Positions 14,866 through 22,486 are shown, counted from the first letter of the stretch. The stretch is DNA of 23,033 nt from Spirochaetia bacterium (GCA_016784705.1 JADHUD010000007.1:1-23033); one strand, 5' to 3'. Numbers and translations are program-made. Notes: generated by a model from the sequence alone, not told the origin.

Positions 14866-15525
14866 ATGAGTACTGTTCAGATAATCAGCGGTTTTTTTCT
14901 TGTAATAATTGTGATAATTCTCCTTATCAGATATTTTAGTAATAAACGAACCGAGGCATTAACTGCGTTTGCAGAATTTGAACACTATAAATTCTCGAAA
15001 AATCCGGACGATACACTTCTCCCCTCGTTAAGCGGGTTCCGCCTCTTTTCAAAAGGCCATGCTAAAAAAGTTTCCAATGTGTTGAGAAAAGACTCTGCTG
15101 AAAAAGATCTGACTATTTTCGATTACCGGTATACTACCGGCGGAGGTAAAAGTTCTCATACTTGGAACCAGACAGTTATCCTGTATCAATCCAATCGGCT
15201 TCAGCTGCCGTCCTTCACCTTACGGCCGGAAAATGTTTTTCATAAAATCGGCAAATCTTTCGGATATGAAGATATAGATTTCGATACACACCCTATATTC
15301 TCTAAGCAATATCTGTTGCGGGGAGAAGATGAAATGAAAGTCCGTAAGCTCTTTACAGAAAAAATTCTCTCCTATTTTGATGAGAAAAAGGGATTCTGTG
15401 TTGAAGGTGATGGAGCCCGGCTTCTGTTTTACCGCGGCGGCAAGAAGGTTCCGCCTCAGAATATTCCACTTTTTCAAGAGACAGGATTAGAGGTTTTTAA
15501 TCTTTTTAAAGAAAGTATGATCTGA
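14866..15525 (+). CDS. Conserved membrane-anchored protein, unknown function
   Basis: The 219-aa protein has one N-terminal transmembrane helix (about 4-22), then a soluble domain. It contains blocks that I recall from widespread uncharacterised proteins: LSGFRLFSKGHAKKVSNVL (about 55-73), IFDYRYTTGGGKSSHTWNQTV near 84-104, LPSFTLRPENVFHKIG (about 113-128), HPIFSKQYLLRGEDE and a final VEGDG...FYRGGKKVPPQNI. No catalytic motif is evident. The ATG has an SD (GAGGT) close to a TATACT box (14848-14853), so the leader is very short. It lies 38 nt after the Nudix gene. Confidence 0.75.
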   Translation: MSTVQIISGFFLVIIVIILLIRYFSNKRTEALTAFAEFEHYKFSKNPDDTLLPSLSGFRLFSKGHAKKVSNVLRKDSAEKDLTIFDYRYTTGGGKSSHTWNQTVILYQSNRLQLPSFTLRPENVFHKIGKSFGYEDIDFDTHPIFSKQYLLRGEDEMKVRKLFTEKILSYFDEKKGFCVEGDGARLLFYRGGKKVPPQNIPLFQETGLEVFNLFKESMI

Positions 15526-15564
15526 ACTGAAGACGGTGGGAAGTATTATAGGTTTATTTTGAAA

Positions 15565-15586
15565 TTTCGACGATTTGGTCAGACCT
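15565..15586 (-). repeat. REP-like repeat copy C
   Basis: Read on the minus strand it begins AGGTCTGACC and ends TCGAAA, matching copy A at 17 of 22 positions including the whole palindromic core. It lies between two convergent genes. A loose outer inverted pair (TATAGGT/ACCTATA) surrounds it. Confidence 0.55.
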
Positions 15587-15666
15587 ATATTTTAATACCA
15601 TGTATACTTTTTTCTCACAAGGTTCAAATCAGTCAATCTACTTCCCCATTTAAAACTCATTTACCG

Positions 15667-16761
15667 TTATCTCATCCCAGGATAATCTGTATATCCTTCA
15701 GCTCCCGCTGTATAAAAAGTGTCTTCATCCCAAGGTGCAAGCTCCCCTTTTACAGCAAAACGTTCAACAAGATCAGGATTTGATATAAAAGGTTTTCCAT
15801 AGGCAACAAGATCTGCAAATCCACCCTCTATAATCTGGTTCCCTTTTTCTCTATCAAAAGCGGTGTTTATTATCAGTGTGCCGTTATAGAGCGGTCTATA
15901 GCGTTTGGCAATATTCAGTTCTGCTCCGGGAACCTCTGATACATCATTAAAGGGTTCTGAAAGATGCAGATAGGCAAGAGCATAATTATTCAGTTTTTTT
16001 ACTATGTAATCAAAGGCTGGAATAGTCTCTTCATCTAGCGTCATCCCGAAAATTCCGTGCAGTGATGGGTTCAGCCGTACTCCGATACGGTCTTCCGGCA
16101 TATGCTTTTTCACCTCATCAAGGACTTCAAAAAGAATTTTTGTTCTCTTCTCAATTGATCCGCCGTATTCATCACTTCGCACATTCGAAGTTCTGTTGAA
16201 GAACTGATGCAGCAGGTACCCATTTGATGAGTGGATCTCAACACCGTCAAATCCTGCAGCCATGGCATTCTTTGCTGCTCTGCCATAATCTTTAATCGTG
16301 CTCTGTATCTCTTCAATACTCATCTCTTTGGGCTGTACGGTATCTTTGAAGCCTTCGGGTGTAAAGGACCGTGAGTTTGGATTAAGGGCAGAAGCTGATA
16401 GCGGTAATTCACCATTATGAAAATCAGGATGGGACATACGTCCAACATGCCAAAGTTGAAGAAATATTTTCCCGCCATTATTGTGAACTGCGGCAGTCAC
16501 CTCTTTCCATGCTTCAACCTGTTTTTCTGAATAAATTCCCGGTGTGTTGATGTATCCAACTGCTCTTGGTGATATTTGAGAACCTTCGCTTATAATAAGA
16601 CCTGCCGAGGATCTTTGCGCATAGTATTCGGCTATCAGTTTTGTAGGAATGTGATCCGGATTATTTGCCCGGCTTCTGGTCATCGGTGCCATAACAACTC
16701 TGTTATTAAGTGTTAAGGATCCAAGAGAATATGTATGTAACAGTATTTGTTTATTTTCCAT
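15667..16761 (-). CDS. Old-yellow-enzyme family ene-reductase (NemA-like)
   Basis: This 364-aa FMN-dependent TIM-barrel enzyme reduces activated C=C bonds of enals, enones or nitro compounds with NAD(P)H. The N-terminal strand RVVMAPMTRSRA (21-32) is typical of OYE. The substrate-binding pair His177/Asn180 and the proton-donor Tyr182 lie in VEIHSSNGYLLHQF. RSDEYGGSIEKR (195-206) and the C-terminal FISNPDLVERF phosphate-binding region are present. The frame opens at 16797, but the ATG at 16761 gives the family N-terminus and lies six bases after TATATT (16773-16768), so the shorter start is chosen and the mRNA may be leaderless. The stop is TAA. No regulator is adjacent. Confidence 0.92.
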   Translation of the reverse strand: MENKQILLHTYSLGSLTLNNRVVMAPMTRSRANNPDHIPTKLIAEYYAQRSSAGLIISEGSQISPRAVGYINTPGIYSEKQVEAWKEVTAAVHNNGGKIFLQLWHVGRMSHPDFHNGELPLSASALNPNSRSFTPEGFKDTVQPKEMSIEEIQSTIKDYGRAAKNAMAAGFDGVEIHSSNGYLLHQFFNRTSNVRSDEYGGSIEKRTKILFEVLDEVKKHMPEDRIGVRLNPSLHGIFGMTLDEETIPAFDYIVKKLNNYALAYLHLSEPFNDVSEVPGAELNIAKRYRPLYNGTLIINTAFDREKGNQIIEGGFADLVAYGKPFISNPDLVERFAVKGELAPWDEDTFYTAGAEGYTDYPGMR

Positions 16762-16767
16762 TGAGTC

Positions 16768-16796
16768 AATATAGTACCGGCAGCAGAAAACGTCCA
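16768..16796 (-). promoter_or_regulatory. Promoter of ene-reductase gene (likely leaderless)
   Basis: Minus strand: TGGACG (16796-16791), 17 nt, TATATT (16773-16768), six bases, ATG at 16761. The -35 match is only moderate. Confidence 0.45.
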
Positions 16797-16943
16797 TCTA
16801 ATTCAGTTTTGGGAACATTACCGCTGATTCAAGATGCTAACAGAAATGTCTAATACGTATCAGTTCCTGAAGATTGTCGTTCCTGGGAACATTGCTTATA
16901 TTTTTATTTTTTCTACTATTTAGAAGCATTATTTAAATATTTA

Positions 16944-16972
16944 TTGAAAATTGGAAGCATTTGTTATATCAT
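16944..16972 (+). promoter_or_regulatory. Promoter of AAA ATPase gene (likely leaderless)
   Basis: TTGAAA (16944-16949), exactly 17 nt, TATCAT (16967-16972), seven bases, then the ATG at 16980. The possible TTG start at 16944 would coincide with the -35 box and is unlikely. Confidence 0.6.
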
Positions 16973-16979
16973 ACATATT

Positions 16980-18140
16980 ATGGCAGATAATATTATAAGA
17001 CTATTCCAGACCACCACTTCCTCATTTTTCCTATTTGGTCCCAGGGGAACGGGAAAATCGACATGGTTGAAAAAACAATATCCTGTATCAATTTATATAG
17101 ATCTATTAGATGATAAACTATATCGAAAATTGCTGGCCAGACCTGAATCTCTGAATGATATTATTTTGGGCAGAAAAAATGAAAAAATTGTTATAATTGA
17201 TGGAATCCAAAAGGTTCCAGAGTTATTGAGTGTTGTTCATAAGTTAATTGAAGAATATAAGTCATTTCAGTTTATTCTCACCGGTTCCAGTTCCAGAAAA
17301 CTAAAACGGGCAGGTGTTGATCTACTTGGAGGTAGGGCAATACTAAAAAAGATGTACCCTTTTACGGCCGCAGAACTTGGAAATGATTTTTCTATCAATA
17401 ATGCTTTATTGTATGGATTAATCCCCTTAATCTATCAATCAAAGGACAAGGAAGATGCCCTGGCCGCTTATATAAATTTGTATCTAAAAGAAGAGGTTCA
17501 TGCAGAGGGTCTTGTGCGCAACATCTCCAGCTTTGCCAGATTCCTGGAAATTATGAGTTTCTCTCATGGACAAATTATAAATTATTCAGAAATTGCAAGA
17601 GAATGCCAGGTAAAACGGCACTTAGTTGAAGAGTACACCAATATTCTTGAAGATCTGTTAATTGCTTACAGAATTAGTCCTTTTTTTAAGCGTGCAAAAA
17701 GAATTCTTGTTAAAAGTTCAAAATTCTACTTTTTTGATTCAGGGATTTTCAATACTCTCCGTCCAAAAGGTTCTCTAGATTCACCATCTGAAATAGGCGG
17801 AGCAGCATTAGAAGGGTTAGTACTTCATCATCTTATTGCTTGGCTTGAATATGGAAAAAGACATGGGTCTGTATATTTTTGGCAGACTAAGTCTGGCAAT
17901 GAGGTTGATTTTGTTGTCTATGGAAATAATGATTTTTATGGCATCGAAGTTAAACACTCGAAATCCATTCGTAAAAAAGATCTGCATGGATTAAAAGCTT
18001 TTAAAGAGGATTATCCTGAAGCTAAGGTTGTACTGCTCTATATGGGAGATCAGCAACTACTGATAGATTCAATTCTTTGTGTTCCTTGTACCTCTTTTTT
18101 GGTTTCATTACACAAAGACAAAAATCCATTGTTCCTATAA
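16980..18140 (+). CDS. AAA_14/DUF4143 ATPase with PD-(D/E)XK-like C-terminus
   Basis: The protein is 386 aa from the ATG at 16980. The N-terminal AAA domain has Walker A GPRGTGKS (20-27), a Walker B strand KIVIIDG (69-75) and sensor LTGSSSRKLKR (100-110). The C-terminal DUF4143 half holds the nuclease-like pattern EVDFVV...GIEVK (D310, E323, K325). The usual Walker B continuation D-E-I-Q reads D-G-I-Q, so the catalytic glutamate is missing. Members of this group (COG1373) are common in Spirochaetes and other anaerobes; their role is not known, although some have been discussed with toxin or defence islands. The DNA is visibly richer in A/T than its neighbours, which suggests transfer. It stands alone. 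Confidence 0.88.
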   Translation: MADNIIRLFQTTTSSFFLFGPRGTGKSTWLKKQYPVSIYIDLLDDKLYRKLLARPESLNDIILGRKNEKIVIIDGIQKVPELLSVVHKLIEEYKSFQFILTGSSSRKLKRAGVDLLGGRAILKKMYPFTAAELGNDFSINNALLYGLIPLIYQSKDKEDALAAYINLYLKEEVHAEGLVRNISSFARFLEIMSFSHGQIINYSEIARECQVKRHLVEEYTNILEDLLIAYRISPFFKRAKRILVKSSKFYFFDSGIFNTLRPKGSLDSPSEIGGAALEGLVLHHLIAWLEYGKRHGSVYFWQTKSGNEVDFVVYGNNDFYGIEVKHSKSIRKKDLHGLKAFKEDYPEAKVVLLYMGDQQLLIDSILCVPCTSFLVSLHKDKNPLFL

Positions 18141-18164
18141 AAATTATTTTTAAAAAGGAGAGGA

Positions 18165-18192
18165 AATTTCAAAATGATTTTATTTTGAAATT
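18165..18192. other. Perfect 11-bp A/T-rich inverted repeat
   Basis: AATTTCAAAAT (18165-18175), a 6-nt loop, ATTTTGAAATT (18182-18192). It lies in the 63-nt gap between the convergent ATPase and CPBP-like genes. There is no T run after it, so it is not a classical terminator, but it could end or protect both transcripts. Confidence 0.55.
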
Positions 18193-18203
18193 GGCTCAGA
18201 ATC

Positions 18204-18890
18204 TCATTTTATCAAATAAGGTAGTATTGAATACCCAGTCCAGATTAACGGGATAAGGTTCAGCATAAAATGAGGGATGAACGTAAAAACCATTTGAGAA
18301 CTCTTTCGCCAGACAACCAGATGCAAATATCCTGAAACGGTAGTTATGATGACAAAAAACACACCAACGAGCTGTGTGGAATCTACTGTATGCAGAAAAT
18401 TCACCCAGAACATAACATGGATTAAACCAACAAAAGCAGTAAATAGAATCAATCCTACCGCTCTATTAATAAGCTTACCATGCCTATTCTTACTGAAAGT
18501 TCCGGATAGATCCCATGCTTCAAAAATATAAATCCAGAGCAGCTGCTCAGAAGAGGCATTTATAGTTGCCCAGAGTACTGCAGTCAGGAGAATCCCCATA
18601 ATATCAGGCTGGTCTATGGTGATTCTGGATAGATAGGCTAAGATCAGCGCAAGAACTATAACAGCCACATTAATATAAAATATGAGAGGAATTTTCTGTA
18701 TAGGTTTATTGAAATATCCAGTAGAACCGCGCCTCCATTTAACAATACCCCAGGCTAATCCGTAATAGAGGATCATGGGAATGAGTGCACCGGTTTTCGC
18801 ATATAAAAGGCTTGCCAGAAAAGGAAAGGCAATTGCTGTTACAGCGGAAAGAATCAGATCAAGAGCGGTTGGTTTCCAAGGGTTAATCAT
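18204..18890 (-). CDS. CPBP-like intramembrane protein with altered active-site motif
   Basis: The protein is 228 aa, with about seven to eight hydrophobic segments. Three spaced motifs recall the CPBP/CAAX-protease (Abi) fold: SSEQLLWIYIFEAWD in the place of EExxxR, LIHVMFW in the place of FxxxH, and PHFMLNLIP in the place of HxxxN/D. In the first motif the second Glu is Gln and the Arg is Ile, so classical peptidase chemistry is doubtful. The frame is open further upstream, but the ATG at 18890 starts two bases after the stop of the preceding gene, showing translational coupling. It may be an inactive scaffold or bacteriocin-immunity-type protein; neither is proven. Confidence 0.68.
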   Translation of the reverse strand: MINPWKPTALDLILSAVTAIAFPFLASLLYAKTGALIPMILYYGLAWGIVKWRRGSTGYFNKPIQKIPLIFYINVAVIVLALILAYLSRITIDQPDIMGILLTAVLWATINASSEQLLWIYIFEAWDLSGTFSKNRHGKLINRAVGLILFTAFVGLIHVMFWVNFLHTVDSTQLVGVFFVIITTVSGYLHLVVWRKSSQMVFTFIPHFMLNLIPLIWTGYSILPYLIK

Positions 18891-18892
18891 AG

Positions 18893-19321
18893 TTAGTGTT
18901 TCCCAACAGCAACTTCCTTGGTCATTTTCATACTGATGGCATAATAGAGGGATGAGAGCACACAAATTGCCAGATAGATGAACATCATATACTGTCCATT
19001 GAATTCGGACTGCATAGAGATCCCTGATAATTTCATTCCAGCAACTCCCATAACATAGGATACCGGAATCAAAAAAAGGATGAAAGATGCTTTTTCCTTA
19101 ACTTTCCAGACAATATATAAGTAGATGAAACCAGTCAGGAAATTTGAGATTCCAAAAGATCCCATCAATATCAATGCATCAGGATGGGGATCGATCTTTG
19201 CGATATTTGCTGAGGCCCAGTTTATGGCAAAGGTATGCATGAATCCTCTAATCAAATCCAAAAGCCCCAGACAAAACAGGATGACAGCATTTACCTTAAT
19301 AGCAAGCTCTTTCTTAAACAT
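18893..19321 (-). CDS. Four-helix membrane protein, first gene of two-gene unit
   Basis: The 142-aa protein has hydrophobic segments near 8-28, 47-69, 75-94 and 110-130. LGLLDLIRGFMHTFAIN and MGSFGISNFLTGFIYLYIVWK look like conserved blocks, but I cannot name the family. Two ATGs lie close together (19327 and 19321); the AAGGAGA is spaced properly only for 19321. The gene is followed after two bases by the CPBP-like gene. A degenerate TetR remnant lies divergently upstream, and a 20-bp imperfect palindrome (19346-19365) sits in its promoter region. Confidence 0.72.
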   Translation of the reverse strand: MFKKELAIKVNAVILFCLGLLDLIRGFMHTFAINWASANIAKIDPHPDALILMGSFGISNFLTGFIYLYIVWKVKEKASFILFLIPVSYVMGVAGMKLSGISMQSEFNGQYMMFIYLAICVLSSLYYAISMKMTKEVAVGKH

Positions 19322-19345
19322 ATGCATTCTCCTTAATAAGTAATA

Positions 19346-19365
19346 AGTGATACATCTGCATCACT
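19346..19365. promoter_or_regulatory. Imperfect palindrome upstream of the two-gene membrane unit
   Basis: AGTGAT (19346-19351), eight bases, ATCACT (19360-19365). It lies 25-45 bp before the membrane gene start, between this gene and a TetR remnant, as expected for a TetR-type operator. Binding is inferred from position only. Confidence 0.4.
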
Positions 19366-19443
19366 CATGATCTTACCATAACCCTGATCACCTGGGATGG
19401 CAACAGATTCTTGACAACTGAAACAACTGAAACAGTTAGGCAG

Positions 19444-19595
19444 ATGCTGCGTGAACGAATCATGAAAAGAGAGAATATGTTTGAAGATGCCCTGTCAGCA
19501 TTGTTCTCTGAGAAACAACCTTCGGAATATCTCTATATCAGAAATAACTGCTGAAGCCGGCTTTGCCCGATTGAGACTCAGAAGGCCATCCTGCC
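19444..19595 (+). pseudogene. Frameshifted N-terminal remnant of a TetR-family regulator
   Basis: From ATG 19444 the frame reads MLRERIMKRENMFEDALSAL then FSEK, like helix 1 of TetR regulators (RERIL.AAL.LFSEKG). After about 19485-19520 the similarity passes to the next frame: ISISEITAEAGFARLRL, which matches the TetR helix-turn-helix (TSISEIAAEAGVAKGTLY). The first frame ends in TGA at 19552-19554. After the helix-turn-helix the sequence runs into the 3' end of the UroD-like gene on the other strand, so the ligand-binding domain is lost. It is divergent from the two-gene membrane unit and probably once controlled it. A sequencing error could explain the frameshift but not the truncation. Confidence 0.62.
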
Positions 19596-20693
19596 CCAAC
19601 CTGGTTCAGGATTCGGGTCCAACCCGAGAATTTCGCGTGCAGTCTCAACATAATAGCGGTAATTCTCTATAGGGGTTCCATTGGGAATGCGATGATCCAG
19701 ACCAAAAACTGCACCGCCGGTTAACATCAGCGGCTGCAGCTTATACTCAAGCTCAGCCAAAATATCCTGCTTTGTTTTGCGCAGAACATGTTTATCGATT
19801 CCACCGGATATAGCCAGAGATTTTCCATACTGCTGACGGACCCTGACGATATCCATACCGGCGGCTGGTTCCATAGGATACATCTCAGTAATACCGCATT
19901 CCAGAAAATTATCGATAACACTATTCATATTGCCGTCGGAATCCTGCCGGAAGTGCCGGGTTCCACGATCCCGAAGCAAATTCCATACTTTACGGTAGTA
20001 GGGTTTGACAAACTCTTCAATCTGTACAGGACCGATCATACTACCGGTTTTTCCTGCCATATCCTCATGGACTGAAAGGTGATCTATCTCAATCTCCCTA
20101 CTGACCTTATCCCAGACCCGGAAAGAGGTCTCCCCGAGGGTAGTCATAATATCATGAATAAGCTCAGGGTCTTCATAATAGGCATAGCAGAGATTTTCCT
20201 CACCAATCAGCTGGCGGGGCTCATCAAAACCACCGGGAATCCAGGCACATATCAGCTCTCCTTCAGAGCGGGCTTGTTTTGCAGCTTCCAGCCAGCCAGC
20301 AGTGAAGCGCTGTTCACTATAGGTATAAAGAGGTTTAATTTTCAGCCAGGAGTCCATATCAGTTACCGGATAATCAAGAGGCAGAGGAACGGACGCTGAA
20401 GATTTTATCAGCTTCATTGTTCTCCCAAGGCTATCCCGGGTCAGGGTATATTCATGAGTATTTTCCAGAACAATCTCCGCCAGCCCGCCACACAGGCCTG
20501 GATTCGCCTGAACTACATGCTGGTTCACAAAATCGAAACCGAAAGCTGTAAGATTAATCTCCTCTTCCGAAGCTCCCTGCTGCCGCCACTCCTCAGGGAG
20601 ACCAACCAGCGGACCGAACAGTTCCACAAATAGCGGTCTCTCAAATTCACCGAATGTTATATATGCTAAGTACTCTTCTCTGTTTATTTTCAT
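19578..20693 (-). CDS. Uroporphyrinogen decarboxylase/MtaA-like protein
   Basis: The 371-aa protein has the TIM-barrel layout of the UroD superfamily, which includes haem-pathway UroD and the methyltransferases MtaA/MtbA/CmuA. Family blocks are HEDMAGKTGSMIGP (about 208-221) followed by EEFVKPYYRKVW, RQDSDGNMNSVIDNFLECGI near 248-267, PMEPAAGMDIVRVRQQYGK (about 271-289) and SGGIDKHVLRK near 294-304. True UroD arginine motifs of the N-terminus are absent. Similar genes beside AraC or sugar-utilisation genes are frequent in Spirochaetes and Firmicutes and have no proven reaction; methyl transfer is possible and would fit the methylamine gene at the window start. No SD is present, and TAAAAT ends seven bases before the ATG. 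It is divergent from AraC by only 71 nt. Confidence 0.85.
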   Translation of the reverse strand: MKINREEYLAYITFGEFERPLFVELFGPLVGLPEEWRQQGASEEEINLTAFGFDFVNQHVVQANPGLCGGLAEIVLENTHEYTLTRDSLGRTMKLIKSSASVPLPLDYPVTDMDSWLKIKPLYTYSEQRFTAGWLEAAKQARSEGELICAWIPGGFDEPRQLIGEENLCYAYYEDPELIHDIMTTLGETSFRVWDKVSREIEIDHLSVHEDMAGKTGSMIGPVQIEEFVKPYYRKVWNLLRDRGTRHFRQDSDGNMNSVIDNFLECGITEMYPMEPAAGMDIVRVRQQYGKSLAISGGIDKHVLRKTKQDILAELEYKLQPLMLTGGAVFGLDHRIPNGTPIENYRYYVETAREILGLDPNPEPGWGRMAF

Positions 20694-20700
20694 ACTATGT

Positions 20701-20706
20701 ATTTTA
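20701..20706 (-). promoter_or_regulatory. -10 box of UroD-like gene (likely leaderless)
   Basis: TAAAAT on the minus strand (20706-20701) ends seven bases before the ATG at 20693. The -35 candidate (TTTATT, 17 nt upstream) is weak, as expected if AraC activates the promoter. Confidence 0.4.
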
Positions 20707-20752
20707 GCACCATTTTTAGGTGAAATAAATGGATTTTTACCTCTTGTTATTG

Positions 20753-20758
20753 TACTAT
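20753..20758 (+). promoter_or_regulatory. -10 box of AraC gene (likely leaderless)
   Basis: TACTAT (20753-20758) ends six bases before the ATG at 20765. No convincing -35 box is seen. The upstream ATG at 20729 has an AGGTGA SD and is the competing start. Confidence 0.4.
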
Positions 20759-20764
20759 TACACC

Positions 20765-21541
20765 ATGTTTACGACAAAGATCAAGATTAATTCTCTCCTC
20801 TATTCTGAATGTGTTGCCGAGTGGAGCTGGGATACCAGAAAAAACGTACTGATTGATTATGACTTGTGGTATATAGCAAAAGGTACGGGAACATTGCGTA
20901 CAGACTCTGCGGTTTTCAATCTTTCACAGGGAAGCTGTTTTATTCTGCAGCCGGGTAAAGGCTATCTGGCTACCCATAATCCTGATGACCCTTTAACGGT
21001 ATATGCGGTTCATTTTGAGCTGTGTTCATCACCGGATCCGGAACTACCGTTTGCTATCAAGCTGGATGATTTTGTTTTTTTTGAGAAACTGTGCCGAAGA
21101 TTAGTAGAGTCTGATGAACAGCATAGAGAGATCTGGATGTATGCCATACTGGATGTGTATGTAAGAACGTACGAATCCAAGACGACGCGGCTGACGGTCA
21201 ACCAGGAAAGGGTCGTAAAAATCAAACACTTCATTGAGGAAAATCTGGATAATCTGGAAAACAAGCTCTGTCTGGATGAAATTTCCGCATCTATATTCTT
21301 GAGCAGGAATCAATGCAGCAGGGTTTTCAAACAGGTTGCAGGTGTAACTATACAGGATTACATTCTGAAAAAAAGGCTGGAAAAGGCTGCAGCCCTGCTA
21401 TTACAAAGTAACCTGCCGATAAAATCTATAGCCCGGCTTTGCGGATATAGTGATCCCACATTCTTCTGCCGCCAATTTAAAAAGATCCAGGCCTGCACTC
21501 CTCAGGAATTTCGTAAAAAACAGATGTCATTTATCATGTAA
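20765..21541 (+). CDS. AraC-family transcriptional regulator
   Basis: The protein is 258 aa from the ATG at 20765, or 270 aa from 20729. The N-terminal cupin-like sensor (about 1-120) includes DYDLWYIAKGTGTLRTDSAV and SQGSCFILQPGKGYLATHNP, as in sugar-binding AraC arms. The C-terminal domain has two helix-turn-helix units: LCLDEISASIFLSRNQCSRVF and IKSIARLCGYSDPTFFCRQF, with the usual TPQEFR ending. The upstream start would add MDFYLLLLYYYT, an odd hydrophobic lead; it has a good SD, so I cannot exclude it. Divergent to the UroD-like gene, it most likely activates that gene in response to a small carbohydrate or related ligand. Confidence 0.9.
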   Translation: MFTTKIKINSLLYSECVAEWSWDTRKNVLIDYDLWYIAKGTGTLRTDSAVFNLSQGSCFILQPGKGYLATHNPDDPLTVYAVHFELCSSPDPELPFAIKLDDFVFFEKLCRRLVESDEQHREIWMYAILDVYVRTYESKTTRLTVNQERVVKIKHFIEENLDNLENKLCLDEISASIFLSRNQCSRVFKQVAGVTIQDYILKKRLEKAAALLLQSNLPIKSIARLCGYSDPTFFCRQFKKIQACTPQEFRKKQMSFIM

Positions 21542-21639
21542 TACAAAAATTTCCGGATACTAAACTGCAGCAAGAGATTATGGCTGCCCTGCTTTCCGGA
21601 CATTTTTATCAACAAAGAGCAGCGACTGCAAAAAAACTG

Positions 21640-22401
21640 TTACCCAAAAACTTTATCAACGTCAATTATCATCCCGGCAAAGCGCATCGACTTAGCCTGA
21701 TGTCCCCGCATATACACTGCATCGGTATCCAATTCACAGTCCTTAAAAGAGTAGATCATAATAGTCTCATTCATCGGATCTACAATCCAGCACTCATCAA
21801 CCCCGCTCTCCATATAGAGTCCGAGTTTTTTAATACGGTCCCTGCTCCTGGTTGAAGGAGATACTATTTCAACAACCAGCGTGGGAGTTCCCTTATACTT
21901 ATCCTTTTCATTAATATCTTTCTCATAATCGCAAAGCACCAGTACATCCGGCTGCACAACATTGATATCATCTTCATTTACTTCACGTAAAAGTTGTATA
22001 TGCTGCCGTATCAAATCGATATCAAAAGGTGCCACAAAAGGAGCACATGAATCATGCTCTCTCAGAAACTCCCAGAATGCAATATACAGAATTCCTACAA
22101 TCCGCTGATGAGTAAAACTTGGAGAAGCCAGGAGAAAAATTTCACCATCTATCAACTCATATCGATTATCACTCTTTTCTGTCATATCCAGAAACTGCCG
22201 GTAGGTTACATATCCTTCTTTCTTCGGACTCATCCCGTAGTCAGGAAAAGGTTCTCCTGCCTCATATCCTTCTGAATTCCGCGGATAGCAGAGCAGCATT
22301 GCCTGCTTTTTTCCGTTTCTGGTAACTACAATGTTCTCCACCTTACAAAGCTTCAGATACTTCCCGAAGTTGTTCTGCACCTCAGTTGCTGAGACATACA
22401 T
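21640..22401 (-). CDS. Phd/YefM antitoxin-like domain fused to Uma2-family nuclease
   Basis: In this 253-aa protein residues 1-40 (MYVSATEVQNNFGKYLKLCK then IVVTRNGKKQAMLL) match the N-terminal DNA-binding fold of Phd/YefM antitoxins. After a linker (41-60), residues 63-250 form a Uma2 (DUF820) domain of the PD-(D/E)XK group: YELIDGE at 81-87, PSFTHQRI near 94-101, QPDVLVL with D152, VEIVSPST with E178, and K191/K192. All expected catalytic residues are present, so nuclease activity is possible. Uma2 proteins are often present in many copies and their role is unknown. The ATG has a strong SD (AGGAGGT). Palindromes TTAGCTAA in the promoter suggest that the antitoxin-like domain represses its own gene. 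Confidence 0.85.
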   Translation of the reverse strand: MYVSATEVQNNFGKYLKLCKVENIVVTRNGKKQAMLLCYPRNSEGYEAGEPFPDYGMSPKKEGYVTYRQFLDMTEKSDNRYELIDGEIFLLASPSFTHQRIVGILYIAFWEFLREHDSCAPFVAPFDIDLIRQHIQLLREVNEDDINVVQPDVLVLCDYEKDINEKDKYKGTPTLVVEIVSPSTRSRDRIKKLGLYMESGVDECWIVDPMNETIMIYSFKDCELDTDAVYMRGHQAKSMRFAGMIIDVDKVFG

Positions 22402-22423
22402 ACCGTACCTCCTGATTCTATTT

Positions 22424-22486
22424 ATTAGCTAATCTGTTCATAGTATACATTATTTTTAGCTATTTATACAGCATATTAGCTAATAT
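22424..22486. promoter_or_regulatory. TTAGCTAA operator cluster
   Basis: ATTAGCTAAT (22424-22433), TTAGCTAT (22456-22463) and the perfect 14-bp palindrome ATATTAGCTAATAT (22473-22486) have centres 31 and 20 bp apart. They surround a minus-strand TATACT (22447-22442). Such multiple sites fit cooperative autorepression by a Phd/YefM-type domain. Confidence 0.65.

Noticed and set aside
16810..16893. TGGGAACATT twice (16810-16819 and 16884-16893) and the palindrome GTTCC-TG-GGAAC (16879-16890).
   Set aside because: The repeats are short, in A/T-rich spacer, and do not fit a known operator class or a promoter position; likely chance.
18159..18189. SD-like AGGAGAGG followed by ATG and a four-codon frame after the ATPase gene.
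   Set aside because: The frame is too short to mean anything and is explained by the A/T-rich inverted repeat.
21542..21639. Readable stretch with MAALLSGHFYQQRAATAKKL in one frame after the AraC gene.
   Set aside because: No family recognised, no SD, and the frame runs antisense into the Uma2 gene; not supported as a gene.
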